From Phenylobacterium sp. Root700 (GTDB lineage Bacteria > Pseudomonadota > Alphaproteobacteria > Caulobacterales > Caulobacteraceae), in NCBI RefSeq assembly GCF_001429025.1, contig NZ_LMHT01000009.1, positions 96,845 to 160,844 of the forward strand: a stretch of 64,000 nucleotides of DNA. Reading direction: 5' to 3'. Shown one piece after another: positions 18,336 through 25,802 of the stretch (positions within the stretch are counted from its first letter, which is position 1; the number at the start of each line of letters is the position of its first letter). Made by a program: the position numbers and the translations under genes. The notes under the pieces are model-generated. The model was not told the origin of the DNA. It did no database searches and saw nothing but the letters and a program-made list of their open reading frames with translations.

Positions 18336-19340
18336 ATGGTCGAGACTGTGCTTGTGACCGGCGGGACGGGATTTGTCGGCGGCTGGTGCATCCGCGAGCT
18401 GCTGGAGCGCGGCTACGCCGTGCGCACCACGCTACGCAGCCTTTCGAAAGAGCCCGCCCTTCGCGCCGCGGTCGGGGCTGAAGGCCCAGCCGGCGAGCGG
18501 CTGGCGGTCTTCATCGCCGACCTGACCAGCGATGAGGGGTGGGGCGCGGCGATGGCCGGATGCGACTATGTCCTGCACGTCGCCTCGCCGCTGGGCGGGG
18601 GCGTCGACGACGAGGCCCTGATCGGGCCGGCGCGGGACGGGACCTTGCGGGTGCTGCGCGCGGCGGTCGCAGCCGGCGTCAAGCGGGTGGTGATGACCTC
18701 GGCCGCCGCCACCGCCAGGCCGCCCCGCGACTCCGGCAAGGACAGCGACGAAAGCGTCTGGGCCGATCCCGCCGATCCGCAGTTCGACGGTTACCGGCGC
18801 TCCAAGATCCTGGCCGAACGCGCGGCCTGGGACTTCATGGCGAGCGCTGGGGGCGTCACGACCCTGACCACGGTCTTGCCCAGCGCGGTCTTCGGGCCGG
18901 TGCTGTCGAAGGAGAACCTGGGCTCGGTCCGGATCATCCAGGGGATCATGCAGGGACGTCCCGCCCGCCTGCCGCGCCTGGGCTTCTGGGTAGTTGATGT
19001 CCGCGACCTGGCCGACATCCATATCCGCGCCATGACCTCGCCCGACGCCGCTGGGCAGCGGTTCATCGCGGCGGGCGACTACATGTGGATGGACGACATG
19101 GCCAAGGCGTTGCGAAGCGCGCTCGGTCCAGCGGCGGCCAAGGTTCCGACCCGCCGGATGCCGGACTTCGCCTTCAGGCTGGCCTCGCGGTTCACCCCGC
19201 AGCTGCGGTTCTTCACGCCCGAGCTCGGCCGCAAGATGGGCCTCAGTTCAGAGAAGGCGCGGCGCGTCCTCGGCTTTTCGCCGCGCCCGGCGACGACCAC
19301 GGTGGTCGAGTGCGCCCAGAGCCTGCCTGGGGCCGAATAG
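18336..19340 (+). CDS. NAD(P)-dependent reductase, extended SDR (dihydroflavonol reductase-like)
   Basis: 334 residues from ATG 18336 with GGGAGGT eight bases upstream; an upstream in-frame start at 18183 would run through the regulatory region. The Rossmann motif 'VLVTGGTGFVGGWCIRELL' is at residues 5-23. 'VVMTSAAAT' carries the catalytic-serine region and 'YRRSKILAERAAW' the YxxxK-type catalytic pair (Y-R-R-S-K). The family reduces aldehydes or ketones, such as dihydroflavonol 4-reductase and 3-beta-hydroxysteroid-like enzymes. Substrate unknown. It is divergent from a TetR regulator, typical of inducible detoxification. Confidence 0.88.
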   Translation: MVETVLVTGGTGFVGGWCIRELLERGYAVRTTLRSLSKEPALRAAVGAEGPAGERLAVFIADLTSDEGWGAAMAGCDYVLHVASPLGGGVDDEALIGPARDGTLRVLRAAVAAGVKRVVMTSAAATARPPRDSGKDSDESVWADPADPQFDGYRRSKILAERAAWDFMASAGGVTTLTTVLPSAVFGPVLSKENLGSVRIIQGIMQGRPARLPRLGFWVVDVRDLADIHIRAMTSPDAAGQRFIAAGDYMWMDDMAKALRSALGPAAAKVPTRRMPDFAFRLASRFTPQLRFFTPELGRKMGLSSEKARRVLGFSPRPATTTVVECAQSLPGAE

Positions 19341-19464
19341 GGGTTTGGGCGACGTGCGGTGCATGGCGCTGCACCTCGGTGCATCAGGCGGGCGGCTACA
19401 AGGCCGCGCAGAACGGCGGTCGCCCAATGCGCCGCCCACCCAGCCTGAAAGAAAGCTCCTCCCC

Positions 19465-19773
19465 ATGAACAAGACCCTCTTCGTCCTCGCCAGCGTCGCC
19501 GTCATCGCCTCGGCCACCTCCGCCGCCGCCGGCGGTTCGACCAAGGGGACCGGTGGTCTCAACGGCGTCGCCCAGACCGGCCTCACGGCCGAGCGGGCCG
19601 GCGGATCCACCAAGGGTACGGGCGGCGTGAACGGCGTCTCGCAGGCGGGCCTCGCCACCGTCGGTCAGATCGACGCCTGTGCGTCCCGGAAGCCGTCCGT
19701 CTGCCCGTCGCGGACCAGCATGAAGGTGCTGTCGGTGGTGCTTCCGACCAAGGCCGACGCGGTCAGCCGCTAA
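19465..19773 (+). CDS. small secreted protein with tandem GGSTKGTGG repeats
   Basis: 102 residues from ATG 19465 with GAAAG-type purines upstream. A signal peptide ('NKTLFVLASVAVIASATSAAA') is followed by two copies of an 18-residue unit, 'GGSTKGTGGLNGVAQTGL' and 'GGSTKGTGGVNGVSQAGL', separated by six residues, then a tail with a Cys pair ('DACASRKPSVC'). Exported and Gly-rich. I do not recognise a family. A T-tailed hairpin follows at 19781. Confidence 0.65.
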   Translation: MNKTLFVLASVAVIASATSAAAGGSTKGTGGLNGVAQTGLTAERAGGSTKGTGGVNGVSQAGLATVGQIDACASRKPSVCPSRTSMKVLSVVLPTKADAVSR

Positions 19774-19780
19774 GTCCAGG

Positions 19781-19809
19781 CGCGGCGTTCCAACGGGGCG
19801 CCGCGTTTT
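19781..19809 (+). terminator. intrinsic terminator
   Basis: CGCGGCG (19781-19787) and CGCCGCG (19799-19805) form a 7-bp stem followed by TTTT, eight bases after the small secreted protein's stop codon. Confidence 0.6.
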
Positions 19810-19831
19810 CCGCAAAGCCGGACCGCAAGCC

Positions 19832-20620
19832 ATGCTCCAGCGTCTCGCCTTCGCCGTCTGCATCGCCCTGGCGTTCGGGGTTCCGCCGGCCTTCGCGGCG
19901 ATGCGGGTGCGTGAAACCAGGTTCGAGCTGACAACGCCGGAGGGACTGCGTCTGGGGTCGCAAGAGCTTGTCGGGGCGGTGATGGAGATCGGCGATTTCG
20001 ACGGGACGGTCTTCACCGCCAGGTTGGACGGTGTCGAACCAGCCGCCGAGGACCCAACCATCCTGTTGCATCGCTTCGGCGTTCGCGACCGTGACGGCGA
20101 TTGGAAGCCGATGTGCCAGGCCGACGGCTATGGCCGGCGCGCCGGCTTTCCGGTCTCCGGGCGCTGGGACGCGCAGGGCCGCTATGTGAAGGACGAGGGG
20201 AGTTGGTTCCTGGCCTGCACCTCCGGCTCGCAGGGCAAGTGCATCCTCTGGGGCTACAGTCCGTTCCGCCGCTCCGAAAGCGGTGCTGACCTCGCGCCGT
20301 TCTACCAGGCCTGCCAGCACATGGTGCGGGCCGACTATGAGGGCCAGGGCGCAGCCCACACCCGCAACGGCACCAGGATCGAGATGGGCGACGTCGCCGG
20401 GGTGATCACCGGCGCCTCCGACGGCGATCCCGCCTGGCGGTTCGAGGCGGGTTGGGGCCCTGACGGCGCAGTCTGTGTCGCCCGCACCCGTTGGGAGAAC
20501 CTACTGCCGACCAAGGTGCTGCTGGAGTCGCGACCAGAGCTCGCCGCCTCGCCTTGCGACGAGGCCGAGGCCCGGCGGCGCGGGGCGCTGCTGCTTAACC
20601 GTTCGAAGCCGCCAAGTTGA
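19832..20620 (+). CDS. secreted ADYC-domain-like protein
   Basis: 262 residues with a signal peptide (about 1-22, 'LAFAVCIALAFGVPPAFA'). The family signature region 'YQACQHMVRADYEGQGAAHTRNGT' (about residues 155-178) matches ADYC-domain proteins, in which 'RADYCGDG...HTRDGT' is usual. Here the Cys after ADY is Glu, a departure. Cysteines elsewhere ('MCQADG', 'LACTSGSQGKCILWG', 'SPCDEAEA') suggest disulfides in the periplasm. Function of the domain is unknown. Its stop overlaps a degenerate copy of the TGACG element that precedes the first diiron gene. Confidence 0.7.
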   Translation: MLQRLAFAVCIALAFGVPPAFAAMRVRETRFELTTPEGLRLGSQELVGAVMEIGDFDGTVFTARLDGVEPAAEDPTILLHRFGVRDRDGDWKPMCQADGYGRRAGFPVSGRWDAQGRYVKDEGSWFLACTSGSQGKCILWGYSPFRRSESGADLAPFYQACQHMVRADYEGQGAAHTRNGTRIEMGDVAGVITGASDGDPAWRFEAGWGPDGAVCVARTRWENLLPTKVLLESRPELAASPCDEAEARRRGALLLNRSKPPS

Positions 20621-20634
20621 CGCCTGTCCAAAGA

Positions 20635-20660
20635 TGACGCCCCCGTCATTTTTCTTGACT
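20635..20660 (+). promoter_or_regulatory. TGACG-CCCC-CGTCA palindrome plus -35 (operator copy 2)
   Basis: The palindrome occupies 20635-20648. A T-rich six-base spacer follows, then TTGACT at 20655-20660, a plausible -35. The layout palindrome, T-rich spacer, TTGAC recurs before the two other diiron genes. A poorer half-copy, TGACGCCTG, lies at 20618-20626. A convincing -10 element is not visible. The ATG is 91 bases after the palindrome. Confidence 0.7.
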
Positions 20661-20739
20661 GATCATTGTTCTGTTGAAAGGGTGACGGCCACGAGGAAGC
20701 AGCGGGTGCACAACCGCGCCCTGTCGAGGAGGACGACCC

Positions 20740-21870
20740 ATGGCCGCCGACGGCAACATCACCAAAGACATCATCTATGAGGCCGTGGCGCCGGACGACT
20801 TCGAGTCCATGCTTGACCTCGACCGCTACAACAACCGCTCGACCGCCTTCGACAAGATCATCTCGGCCACCCACGACCATTTCTGGGATCCGCTCGACAA
20901 GAAGTACATCGACTTCGACGAGCCCTTCGACATGGAAAACGAGATGCTCCTCCCCGAGGAGATGATCATCTCGCTGTCGACCGACTATGTGTCGAACCAC
21001 CTCAGCGACTGGAAGACCCGCGTCCGTTTCGCCAATCAGTCGGCGCTGCGTTCGTTCTCTTCGATCCTGCATGGCGAACAGGGCGCGCTGAACCTGTCGG
21101 CCAGCCTGTGCCATGTGCTGCTGGACCAGGGCGCGCAGGAATACGCCGCCAACCAGACCCGTGAAGAAGCCCGGCACGTCACCGCCTTCGCCAAGTACAT
21201 CAAGGCCCGTTGGGGCCGGCCGGTGGAATGTGGCCCGACGCTCAAGGCCCTGCTGATCGACATCATCGGCAGCCCTGAGGTCTACAAGAAGATCATCGGC
21301 ATGCAGATGCTGGTGGAAGGCCTGGCCATGGGCGCCTTCGCCACCTTCTTCAACAACATCCGCGATCCGCTCGGCAAGAAGCTGATGCAGCTGGTGATGA
21401 CCGACGAGGCCTTCCACCACAAGTTCGGGAAGATCTGGGCCGACCGGACCATCCCCAAGCTGTCGGAGGCCGAGCACGAAATCATCGAGACCTGGGCGGC
21501 TCACTGCTTCCAGACCCTGCTGTTCAACCTGGTGGCCCCCACCCAGCAGCGCGACCTCTATGAGGAATTCGGCCTCGACCCGGACCGGGTGATCGCCGAG
21601 ATGGCGGCGAACATGAACGACGAAACCCGCCGCGAGAACATGAAGGAGCAGTCCAACATCTTCCGCGTGCTGGTGAAGACCCTGCTCAACGCCGGCATCA
21701 TCACCGACCGGACCCGGGCCTTCTACGCCACCTATGTGGACATGGAGGAGCTGAAGGCCGAAGGCGACAAGATGATCGGCGACGACATCGCCGAGGAGGG
21801 CATCAAGTACCTCCAGGAAATCAACTTCAAGGACCGCATCGGCCAGGCGATCTCGATCGCCGCCGAGTAG
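20740..21870 (+). CDS. ferritin-like diiron protein, paralog 1
   Basis: 376 residues, cytosolic (no signal peptide or membrane helix). A helical core carries a full ferritin-like ligand set with regular spacing: E113 ('HGEQGAL'), E143-x-x-H146 ('REEARHVTAF'), E193 ('VEGLAMGAF') and E223-x-x-H226 ('TDEAFHHKFG'). This is the carboxylate-bridged diiron pattern of ferritin-like oxygenases, AurF-type N-oxygenases and R2 proteins. I do not recognise a characterised family; oxygenase or oxidase activity is inferred. An unusual N-terminal segment 'AVAPDDFESMLDLDRYN' is shared by all three copies, and all end in '(V/I)SIAAE'. GGAGG lies nine bases before the ATG. First of three tandem copies, each with its own promoter-type element. 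Confidence 0.8.
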   Translation: MAADGNITKDIIYEAVAPDDFESMLDLDRYNNRSTAFDKIISATHDHFWDPLDKKYIDFDEPFDMENEMLLPEEMIISLSTDYVSNHLSDWKTRVRFANQSALRSFSSILHGEQGALNLSASLCHVLLDQGAQEYAANQTREEARHVTAFAKYIKARWGRPVECGPTLKALLIDIIGSPEVYKKIIGMQMLVEGLAMGAFATFFNNIRDPLGKKLMQLVMTDEAFHHKFGKIWADRTIPKLSEAEHEIIETWAAHCFQTLLFNLVAPTQQRDLYEEFGLDPDRVIAEMAANMNDETRRENMKEQSNIFRVLVKTLLNAGIITDRTRAFYATYVDMEELKAEGDKMIGDDIAEEGIKYLQEINFKDRIGQAISIAAE

Positions 21871-21880
21871 GACCACCGCT

Positions 21881-21904
21881 CATCCCGGTGAAAGCCGGGA
21901 CCCA
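21881..21904. repeat. short CATCCCGG palindrome
   Basis: TCCCGG/CCGGGA arms around a six-base loop, within 'CATCCCGGTGAAAGCCGGGA'. A minimal member of the CATCCCGG intergenic family. Confidence 0.5.
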
Positions 21905-21905
21905 G

Positions 21906-21937
21906 GCGGCGCTTCAGCTTGCTGGAGCGCCGCTTTT
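21906..21937 (+). terminator. intrinsic terminator after diiron paralog 1
   Basis: A 12-bp stem (GCGGCGCTTCAG with CTGGAGCGCCGC, one G-T pair) and a 4-base loop are followed by TTTTCGTTT. It separates paralog 1 from paralog 2, so each is its own transcription unit. Confidence 0.8.
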
Positions 21938-22010
21938 CGTTTGGCGGCTCCGCTTCGGCCCGGGCTTTCGCCGGCGCGAGCGGGTGAGTTATCGCCGTTC
22001 ATTACAAATT

Positions 22011-22037
22011 TGACGGGGTCGTCATTTTTCTTTGACC
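22011..22037 (+). promoter_or_regulatory. TGACG-GGGT-CGTCA palindrome plus -35 (operator copy 3)
   Basis: The palindrome is at 22011-22024, then a seven-base T-rich spacer and TTGACC at 22032-22037. Same layout as before paralogs 1 and 3. The ATG is 67 bases after the palindrome. Confidence 0.7.
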
Positions 22038-22091
22038 CCCTGGCGTAACGGTGTTGGAGTTTCGCAAAGCTCGGAACATCGGAGACCTGCC

Positions 22092-23222
22092 ATGTCTGCT
22101 GACGGCAACATCACCAAGGACCTGATCTACGACGCGGTGGCGCCGGACGACTTTGAGTCCATGCTGGACCTCGACCGCTACAACAACCGCTCGACCGCCT
22201 TCGATAAGATCATCTCGGCGACCCACGACCATTTCTGGGATCCGCTGGACCCGAAGTATATCGACTACTCGGCCCCTTGGGACATGGCGACCCAGCCGCT
22301 GGTCGGCGAGGAGTTGGTCGCGGCCCTGCAGACCGACTACGTCAAGGACAAGCTCAACACCCCCGAGCTGCGCGCTCAGTTCGTGAACAAGTCGCTGCTC
22401 TATTCCTTCTCCTCGATCCTGCACGGCGAGCAGGGGGCGTTGAACCTCTCGGCCAGCCTCTGCCACGTGCTGCTGGACCAGGGCGCGCAGGAATACGCCG
22501 CCAACCAGACCCGCGAGGAAGCCCGTCACGTCACGGCCTTCGCCAAGTACATCAAGGCCCGCTGGGGCCGGCCGATCGAATGCTCCAAGGTCCTGCAGGA
22601 CCTGCTGGTCGACATCATCGCCAGCCCGGAGGTCTATAAGAAGATCATCGGCATGCAGATGCTGGTCGAGGGGCTGGCCATGGGCGCCTTCGCCACCTTC
22701 TATCAGAAGCTCAACGACCCGCTGGGGCGTCAACTGATGCAGCTGGTGATGACCGACGAGGCCTTCCACCACAAGTTCGGGAAAATCTGGGCTGACCGGA
22801 CCATTCCCAAGCTCTCGGAGGCCGAGCACCAGATTGTCGAGGACTGGGCCGCCCACTGCTTCCAGGCGGTGCTGTTCAACCTGGTCTCGCCCTCGGAACA
22901 GGTCGCCCTCTACGCCGAGTTCGATCTCGATCCGGCCAGGGTCCTGGAGGAGATCCAGCTGATCGCCACCGACGAGGCCCGCCGCCAGGACATGAAGGAG
23001 GCGAGCAACATCTTCCGGGTGTTGATCAAGACCCTGCTCAACGCCGGCATCATCACCGACCGCACCCGCGCCTTCTACGGCATGTATGTCGACATGGAGG
23101 AGCTGAAGGCCGAAGGCGACAAGATGGTCGGCGACGACATCGCCGAGGAGGGGATCAAGTACCTCCAGAAGATCAACTTCAAGGACCGCGTCGCGGCCAA
23201 TGTCTCGATCGCGGCCGAGTAG
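22092..23222 (+). CDS. ferritin-like diiron protein, paralog 2
   Basis: 376 residues from ATG 22092, chosen because 'MSADGNITKD' aligns with the starts of paralogs 1 and 3; an in-frame ATG-like start at 22032 overlaps the promoter element. All six diiron ligands are conserved (HGEQ, EEARH, VEGLAMG, DEAFHH). Residues about 1-58, 105-165 and 180-240 are almost identical to paralog 1, while about 59-100 ('SAPWDMATQPLVGEELVAAL'), 165-178, 203-212 and 265-295 differ. Cytosolic. Function unknown; see paralog 1. Confidence 0.8.
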   Translation: MSADGNITKDLIYDAVAPDDFESMLDLDRYNNRSTAFDKIISATHDHFWDPLDPKYIDYSAPWDMATQPLVGEELVAALQTDYVKDKLNTPELRAQFVNKSLLYSFSSILHGEQGALNLSASLCHVLLDQGAQEYAANQTREEARHVTAFAKYIKARWGRPIECSKVLQDLLVDIIASPEVYKKIIGMQMLVEGLAMGAFATFYQKLNDPLGRQLMQLVMTDEAFHHKFGKIWADRTIPKLSEAEHQIVEDWAAHCFQAVLFNLVSPSEQVALYAEFDLDPARVLEEIQLIATDEARRQDMKEASNIFRVLIKTLLNAGIITDRTRAFYGMYVDMEELKAEGDKMVGDDIAEEGIKYLQKINFKDRVAANVSIAAE

Positions 23223-23234
23223 GCTGCATCAAAC

Positions 23235-23266
23235 CCGCTCATTCCGGCTTTCGCCGGGATGAGCGG
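23235..23266. repeat. CATTCCGGC palindromic hairpin
   Basis: A 14-bp stem with one G-T pair and a TTTC loop (CCGCTCATTCCGGC with GCCGGGATGAGCGG), 12 bases after paralog 2. It may act as its terminator. A related GGGATGA palindrome family member. Confidence 0.65.
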
Positions 23267-23302
23267 AGTGATCGGGCCGCCATCCAAACAAAGTTCGAAT
23301 AC

Positions 23303-23328
23303 TGACGCTGGTGTCAATTTCTTTGACG
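23303..23328 (+). promoter_or_regulatory. TGACG-CTGG-TGTCA near-palindrome plus -35 (operator copy 4)
   Basis: The element is at 23303-23316 with one mismatch from TGACG-N4-CGTCA, followed after six bases by TTGACG at 23323-23328. Same layout as copies 2 and 3. The ATG is 93 bases after the element. Confidence 0.65.
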
Positions 23329-23409
23329 AGAACCCGGTTCGGCGCGATCCTTCCACATATTCAAGCGCCTGCTGACGATGGGCGGCCGATATTTCGCGGA
23401 GGATTCCCG

Positions 23410-24537
23410 ATGGCTGACGGCAACATCACCAAGCACGTCATGTATGGCGCGGTGGCGCCGGACGACTTTGAGTCCATGCTCGATCTCGACCGCTACAACG
23501 CGCGCTCGACCGCCTTCGACAAGATCATCTCGGCCACTCACGACCACTTCTGGGATCCGCTCGACAAGAAGTACATCGACTTCGACGAGCCGTTCGACAT
23601 CGAGAATGTCGCGATGATCCCGGAGGAGCTGAGCCCGGTCCTGAAGCTGCCCTATGTGGCCCAGACCCTGACCGACCCGAGGCAGCGCATCGCCTTCATC
23701 AACCACATGCAGCTGTGGAACTTCTCTTCGATCCTGCATGGCGAGCAGGGCGCGTTGAACCTCTCGGCCTCGCTCTGCCACGTCCTGCTGGACCAGGGCG
23801 CGCAGGAATACGCCGCCAACCAGACCCGCGAGGAGGCGCGCCACGTCACCGCCTTCGCCAAGTACATCAAGGCCCGCTGGGGCCGACCCGTGGAGTGCGG
23901 CGCGGCGCTGAAGGCGTTGCTGGTCGAGATCATCGAGGCGCCGGAGGTCTATAAAAAGATCATCGGCATGCAGATGCTGGTCGAGGGGCTGGCCATGGGC
24001 GCCTTCGCCAACGGCTACAAGCACAACCGCGACCCGCTGGCCAAGAAGCTGTTCCAGCTGGTGATGACCGACGAGGCCTTCCACCACAAGTTCGGGAAGA
24101 TCTGGGCCGATCGCACGGTGCCGGAGATGAGCCAGGCCGAGCGCGACATCATGGAGGACTGGGCCGCCCACTGCGCCCAGTCGCTGCTGTTCAACCAGGG
24201 CTCGCCCACCCAGCAGCAGGCGATCTATTCGCGGTTCGGTCTCGATCCGGAGCGGGTGGTCGCCGACATCATGGAGCGGCGGAAGTCACGCGATCCGAAC
24301 CGCAAGATGCGCGGCGAGACCAATATCTTCCGGGTGCTCATCAAGACCCTGCTGAACGCGGGCCTGATCACCGAGCGGACGCGGGGCTTCTACGCCATCT
24401 ATGTCGACATGGATGAGCTGGCGGCGGAGGGCGAGCGGATGGTCGGCGACGACATCGCCGAGGACGGGATCCGCTATCTGCAGGAGATAAATTTCAAGGA
24501 CCGATCGTCGCGGCAGGTTTCGATCGCCGCCGAATAG
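23410..24537 (+). CDS. ferritin-like diiron protein, paralog 3
   Basis: 375 residues from ATG 23410 ('MADGNITKHV'), preceded by GGAGG eight bases upstream. Full diiron ligand set (HGEQ, EEARH, VEGLAMG, DEAFHH). Most diverged of the three: 'IENVAMIPEELSPVLKLPYV' at about 64-83, 'CGAALKALLVEIIEAPE' and 'ERRKSRDPNRKMRGETNIFRV' near 290-310 differ from the other two. Ends in 'VSIAAE' like its siblings. Cytosolic, probably an oxygenase or oxidase by inference. A hairpin with a T-rich tail follows before the lipocalin gene. Confidence 0.8.
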   Translation: MADGNITKHVMYGAVAPDDFESMLDLDRYNARSTAFDKIISATHDHFWDPLDKKYIDFDEPFDIENVAMIPEELSPVLKLPYVAQTLTDPRQRIAFINHMQLWNFSSILHGEQGALNLSASLCHVLLDQGAQEYAANQTREEARHVTAFAKYIKARWGRPVECGAALKALLVEIIEAPEVYKKIIGMQMLVEGLAMGAFANGYKHNRDPLAKKLFQLVMTDEAFHHKFGKIWADRTVPEMSQAERDIMEDWAAHCAQSLLFNQGSPTQQQAIYSRFGLDPERVVADIMERRKSRDPNRKMRGETNIFRVLIKTLLNAGLITERTRGFYAIYVDMDELAAEGERMVGDDIAEDGIRYLQEINFKDRSSRQVSIAAE

Positions 24538-24564
24538 CCCCATTTTATTCCGATCCCGTTCATG

Positions 24565-24590
24565 TGCCCACGGGTAGCTCCCGTGGGCAT
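24565..24590 (+). terminator. hairpin after diiron paralog 3
   Basis: GCCCACGGG (24566-24574) and CCCGTGGGC (24580-24588) form a perfect 9-bp stem, extended by T-A and G-T pairs, followed by 'CTTCAATTCT'. It lies 28 bases after the stop. Probably a terminator. Confidence 0.6.
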
Positions 24591-24625
24591 CTTCAATTCT
24601 GGCGACAGCAACCTTCGTTTCGACC

Positions 24626-25153
24626 ATGCGCACACTGGCCACCGCTATTCTCGCCGCCGCCGCCGTTCTCACGGCGGCTCCCGCTATGGCGGCGCCGACC
24701 GCGCCGACCCAGCGGATCGAGCTCAGCAAGATGATGGGCCGCTGGTACGAGGTGGCGCGCCTGCCCAACAAGATCCAGACCGGCTGCCAAGGCGGGACCT
24801 CCGACTGGCAGAAGACCGGCGAGGGCTATGCGGTGATCCAGGCCTGTCACAAGGGCTCGCTCGCCGCGCCGGTGACGGAATGGAAGGCGCGAGCCAAGGT
24901 CCTGGACGGCTCGACCAACGCCAAGCTGCAGATGACCTTCTTCAACGGCCTGGTCCGCCAGGAATACTGGGTGCTGGAGCACCGCCCCGACCAGGGCTGG
25001 CTGATCCTGGGCACCCCCGGCGGGCGCTCGATGTGGCTGATGTCCCAGCGTCCGACCTTGTCGGCCGCGGTGAAGGCCCAGGCCATCGCCCGTGTGAAGC
25101 AACTCGGCTACGACGTCAGCCGCCTGGAATTCCCACAACCGGCCAGGAACTGA
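24626..25153 (+). CDS. lipocalin family protein (Blc-like)
   Basis: 175 residues with a signal peptide (about 1-22, 'LATAILAAAAVLTAAPAMA'). The lipocalin first-strand motif is 'MMGRWYEVARLPNKIQTGC' (G-x-W, about residues 37-55). 'FNGLVRQEYWVLEHRPDQGW' and 'LMSQRPTLS' match bacterial lipocalin strands. It would bind hydrophobic ligands in the periplasm or at the outer membrane. There is no lipobox cysteine at the signal cleavage site, so unlike E. coli Blc it may be soluble. It sits just downstream of the diiron gene cluster but behind a hairpin. Confidence 0.87.
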   Translation: MRTLATAILAAAAVLTAAPAMAAPTAPTQRIELSKMMGRWYEVARLPNKIQTGCQGGTSDWQKTGEGYAVIQACHKGSLAAPVTEWKARAKVLDGSTNAKLQMTFFNGLVRQEYWVLEHRPDQGWLILGTPGGRSMWLMSQRPTLSAAVKAQAIARVKQLGYDVSRLEFPQPARN

Positions 25154-25187
25154 GGCCAGGGCCTGCGGTTTCGGCCTCTTGCCTCCT

Positions 25188-25202
25188 GAACGAAACCGGA
25201 AC
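25188..25202. promoter_or_regulatory. LexA (SOS) box before mmcB
   Basis: GAAC-GAAACCG-GAAC, i.e. GTTC-N7-GTTC on the other strand, exactly the alphaproteobacterial/Caulobacter LexA operator. It ends 11 bases before the mmcB ATG, a position suitable for repression. Confidence 0.8.
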
Positions 25203-25213
25203 ATGGTTTCGGC

Positions 25214-25669
25214 ATGGACGTCACCATCGTCACGGTCAGCCGACCGGAAATCACCACCAACGTCACGCGCGGCGCGGCCCGGCTGCTGACGGACCTTGGC
25301 TATGCGCCGTTGGCCGAGGTGACCCTGCCCAATGGACGGCGCGCCGACCTGATGGCGCTGGGGCGCAAGGGCGAAATCGCCATCGTCGAGGTGAAGTCCA
25401 GCCTGGAAGACTTCCGCGTGGATCGGAAGTGGCATGAATACCTGCCCTATTGCGACAGCTTCGCCTTCGCCGTGGCCCCGGAATTCCCGCGTGAGATCTT
25501 GCCCGACGAGCCCGGCCTGATGATCTGCGACGGGTTCGGCGGGGCGGTGCTGCGCGATCCGCCGCTGACGCCCCTGGCGCCGGCGCGGCGCAAGGCCCTG
25601 ACCATCGCGTTTGGACGCATGGCGGCGATGCGTGCGGCCGGTGTCCTGGTGACGCAACTGGAGGGGTAG
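25214..25669 (+). CDS. mmcB: MmcB family DNA repair protein
   Basis: 151 residues. 'ADLMALGRKGEIAIVEVKSS' has the D...ExK arrangement of a PD-(D/E)xK nuclease fold (D at about residue 47, E and K in 'EVKSS' about 60-64); the rest ('DRKWHEYLPYCDSFAFAVAPEFP') matches the MmcB family. In Caulobacter MmcB is SOS-regulated and contributes to mitomycin C resistance. The LexA box directly upstream agrees with that. Cytosolic. Confidence 0.9.
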   Translation: MDVTIVTVSRPEITTNVTRGAARLLTDLGYAPLAEVTLPNGRRADLMALGRKGEIAIVEVKSSLEDFRVDRKWHEYLPYCDSFAFAVAPEFPREILPDEPGLMICDGFGGAVLRDPPLTPLAPARRKALTIAFGRMAAMRAAGVLVTQLEG

Positions 25670-25698
25670 AACCCTACCCAACTTGGTTCGTCATCCTC

Positions 25699-25797
25699 GG
25701 GCTTGTCCCGGGGATCCATACGCACGGAACCTCGCAGGAAAGTCCCGCACGCGGAGTCTATGGGTGGCCGGCGCAAGCGGCCGGCCATGACGAACCG
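25699..25797. repeat. interrupted palindromic intergenic element
   Basis: Left part 'GTCATCCTCGGGCTTGTCCC' reading to 'GGGGATCCATA', right part 'TATGGGTGGCCGG...GGCCGGCCATGACGAAC'; the outer ends (GTTCGTCAT, ATGACGAAC) are complementary and start just before base 25699. It fills the gap between convergent mmcB and the response regulator. Member of the GTCATCC family. Confidence 0.55.
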
Positions 25798-25802
25798 GGG
25801 AG

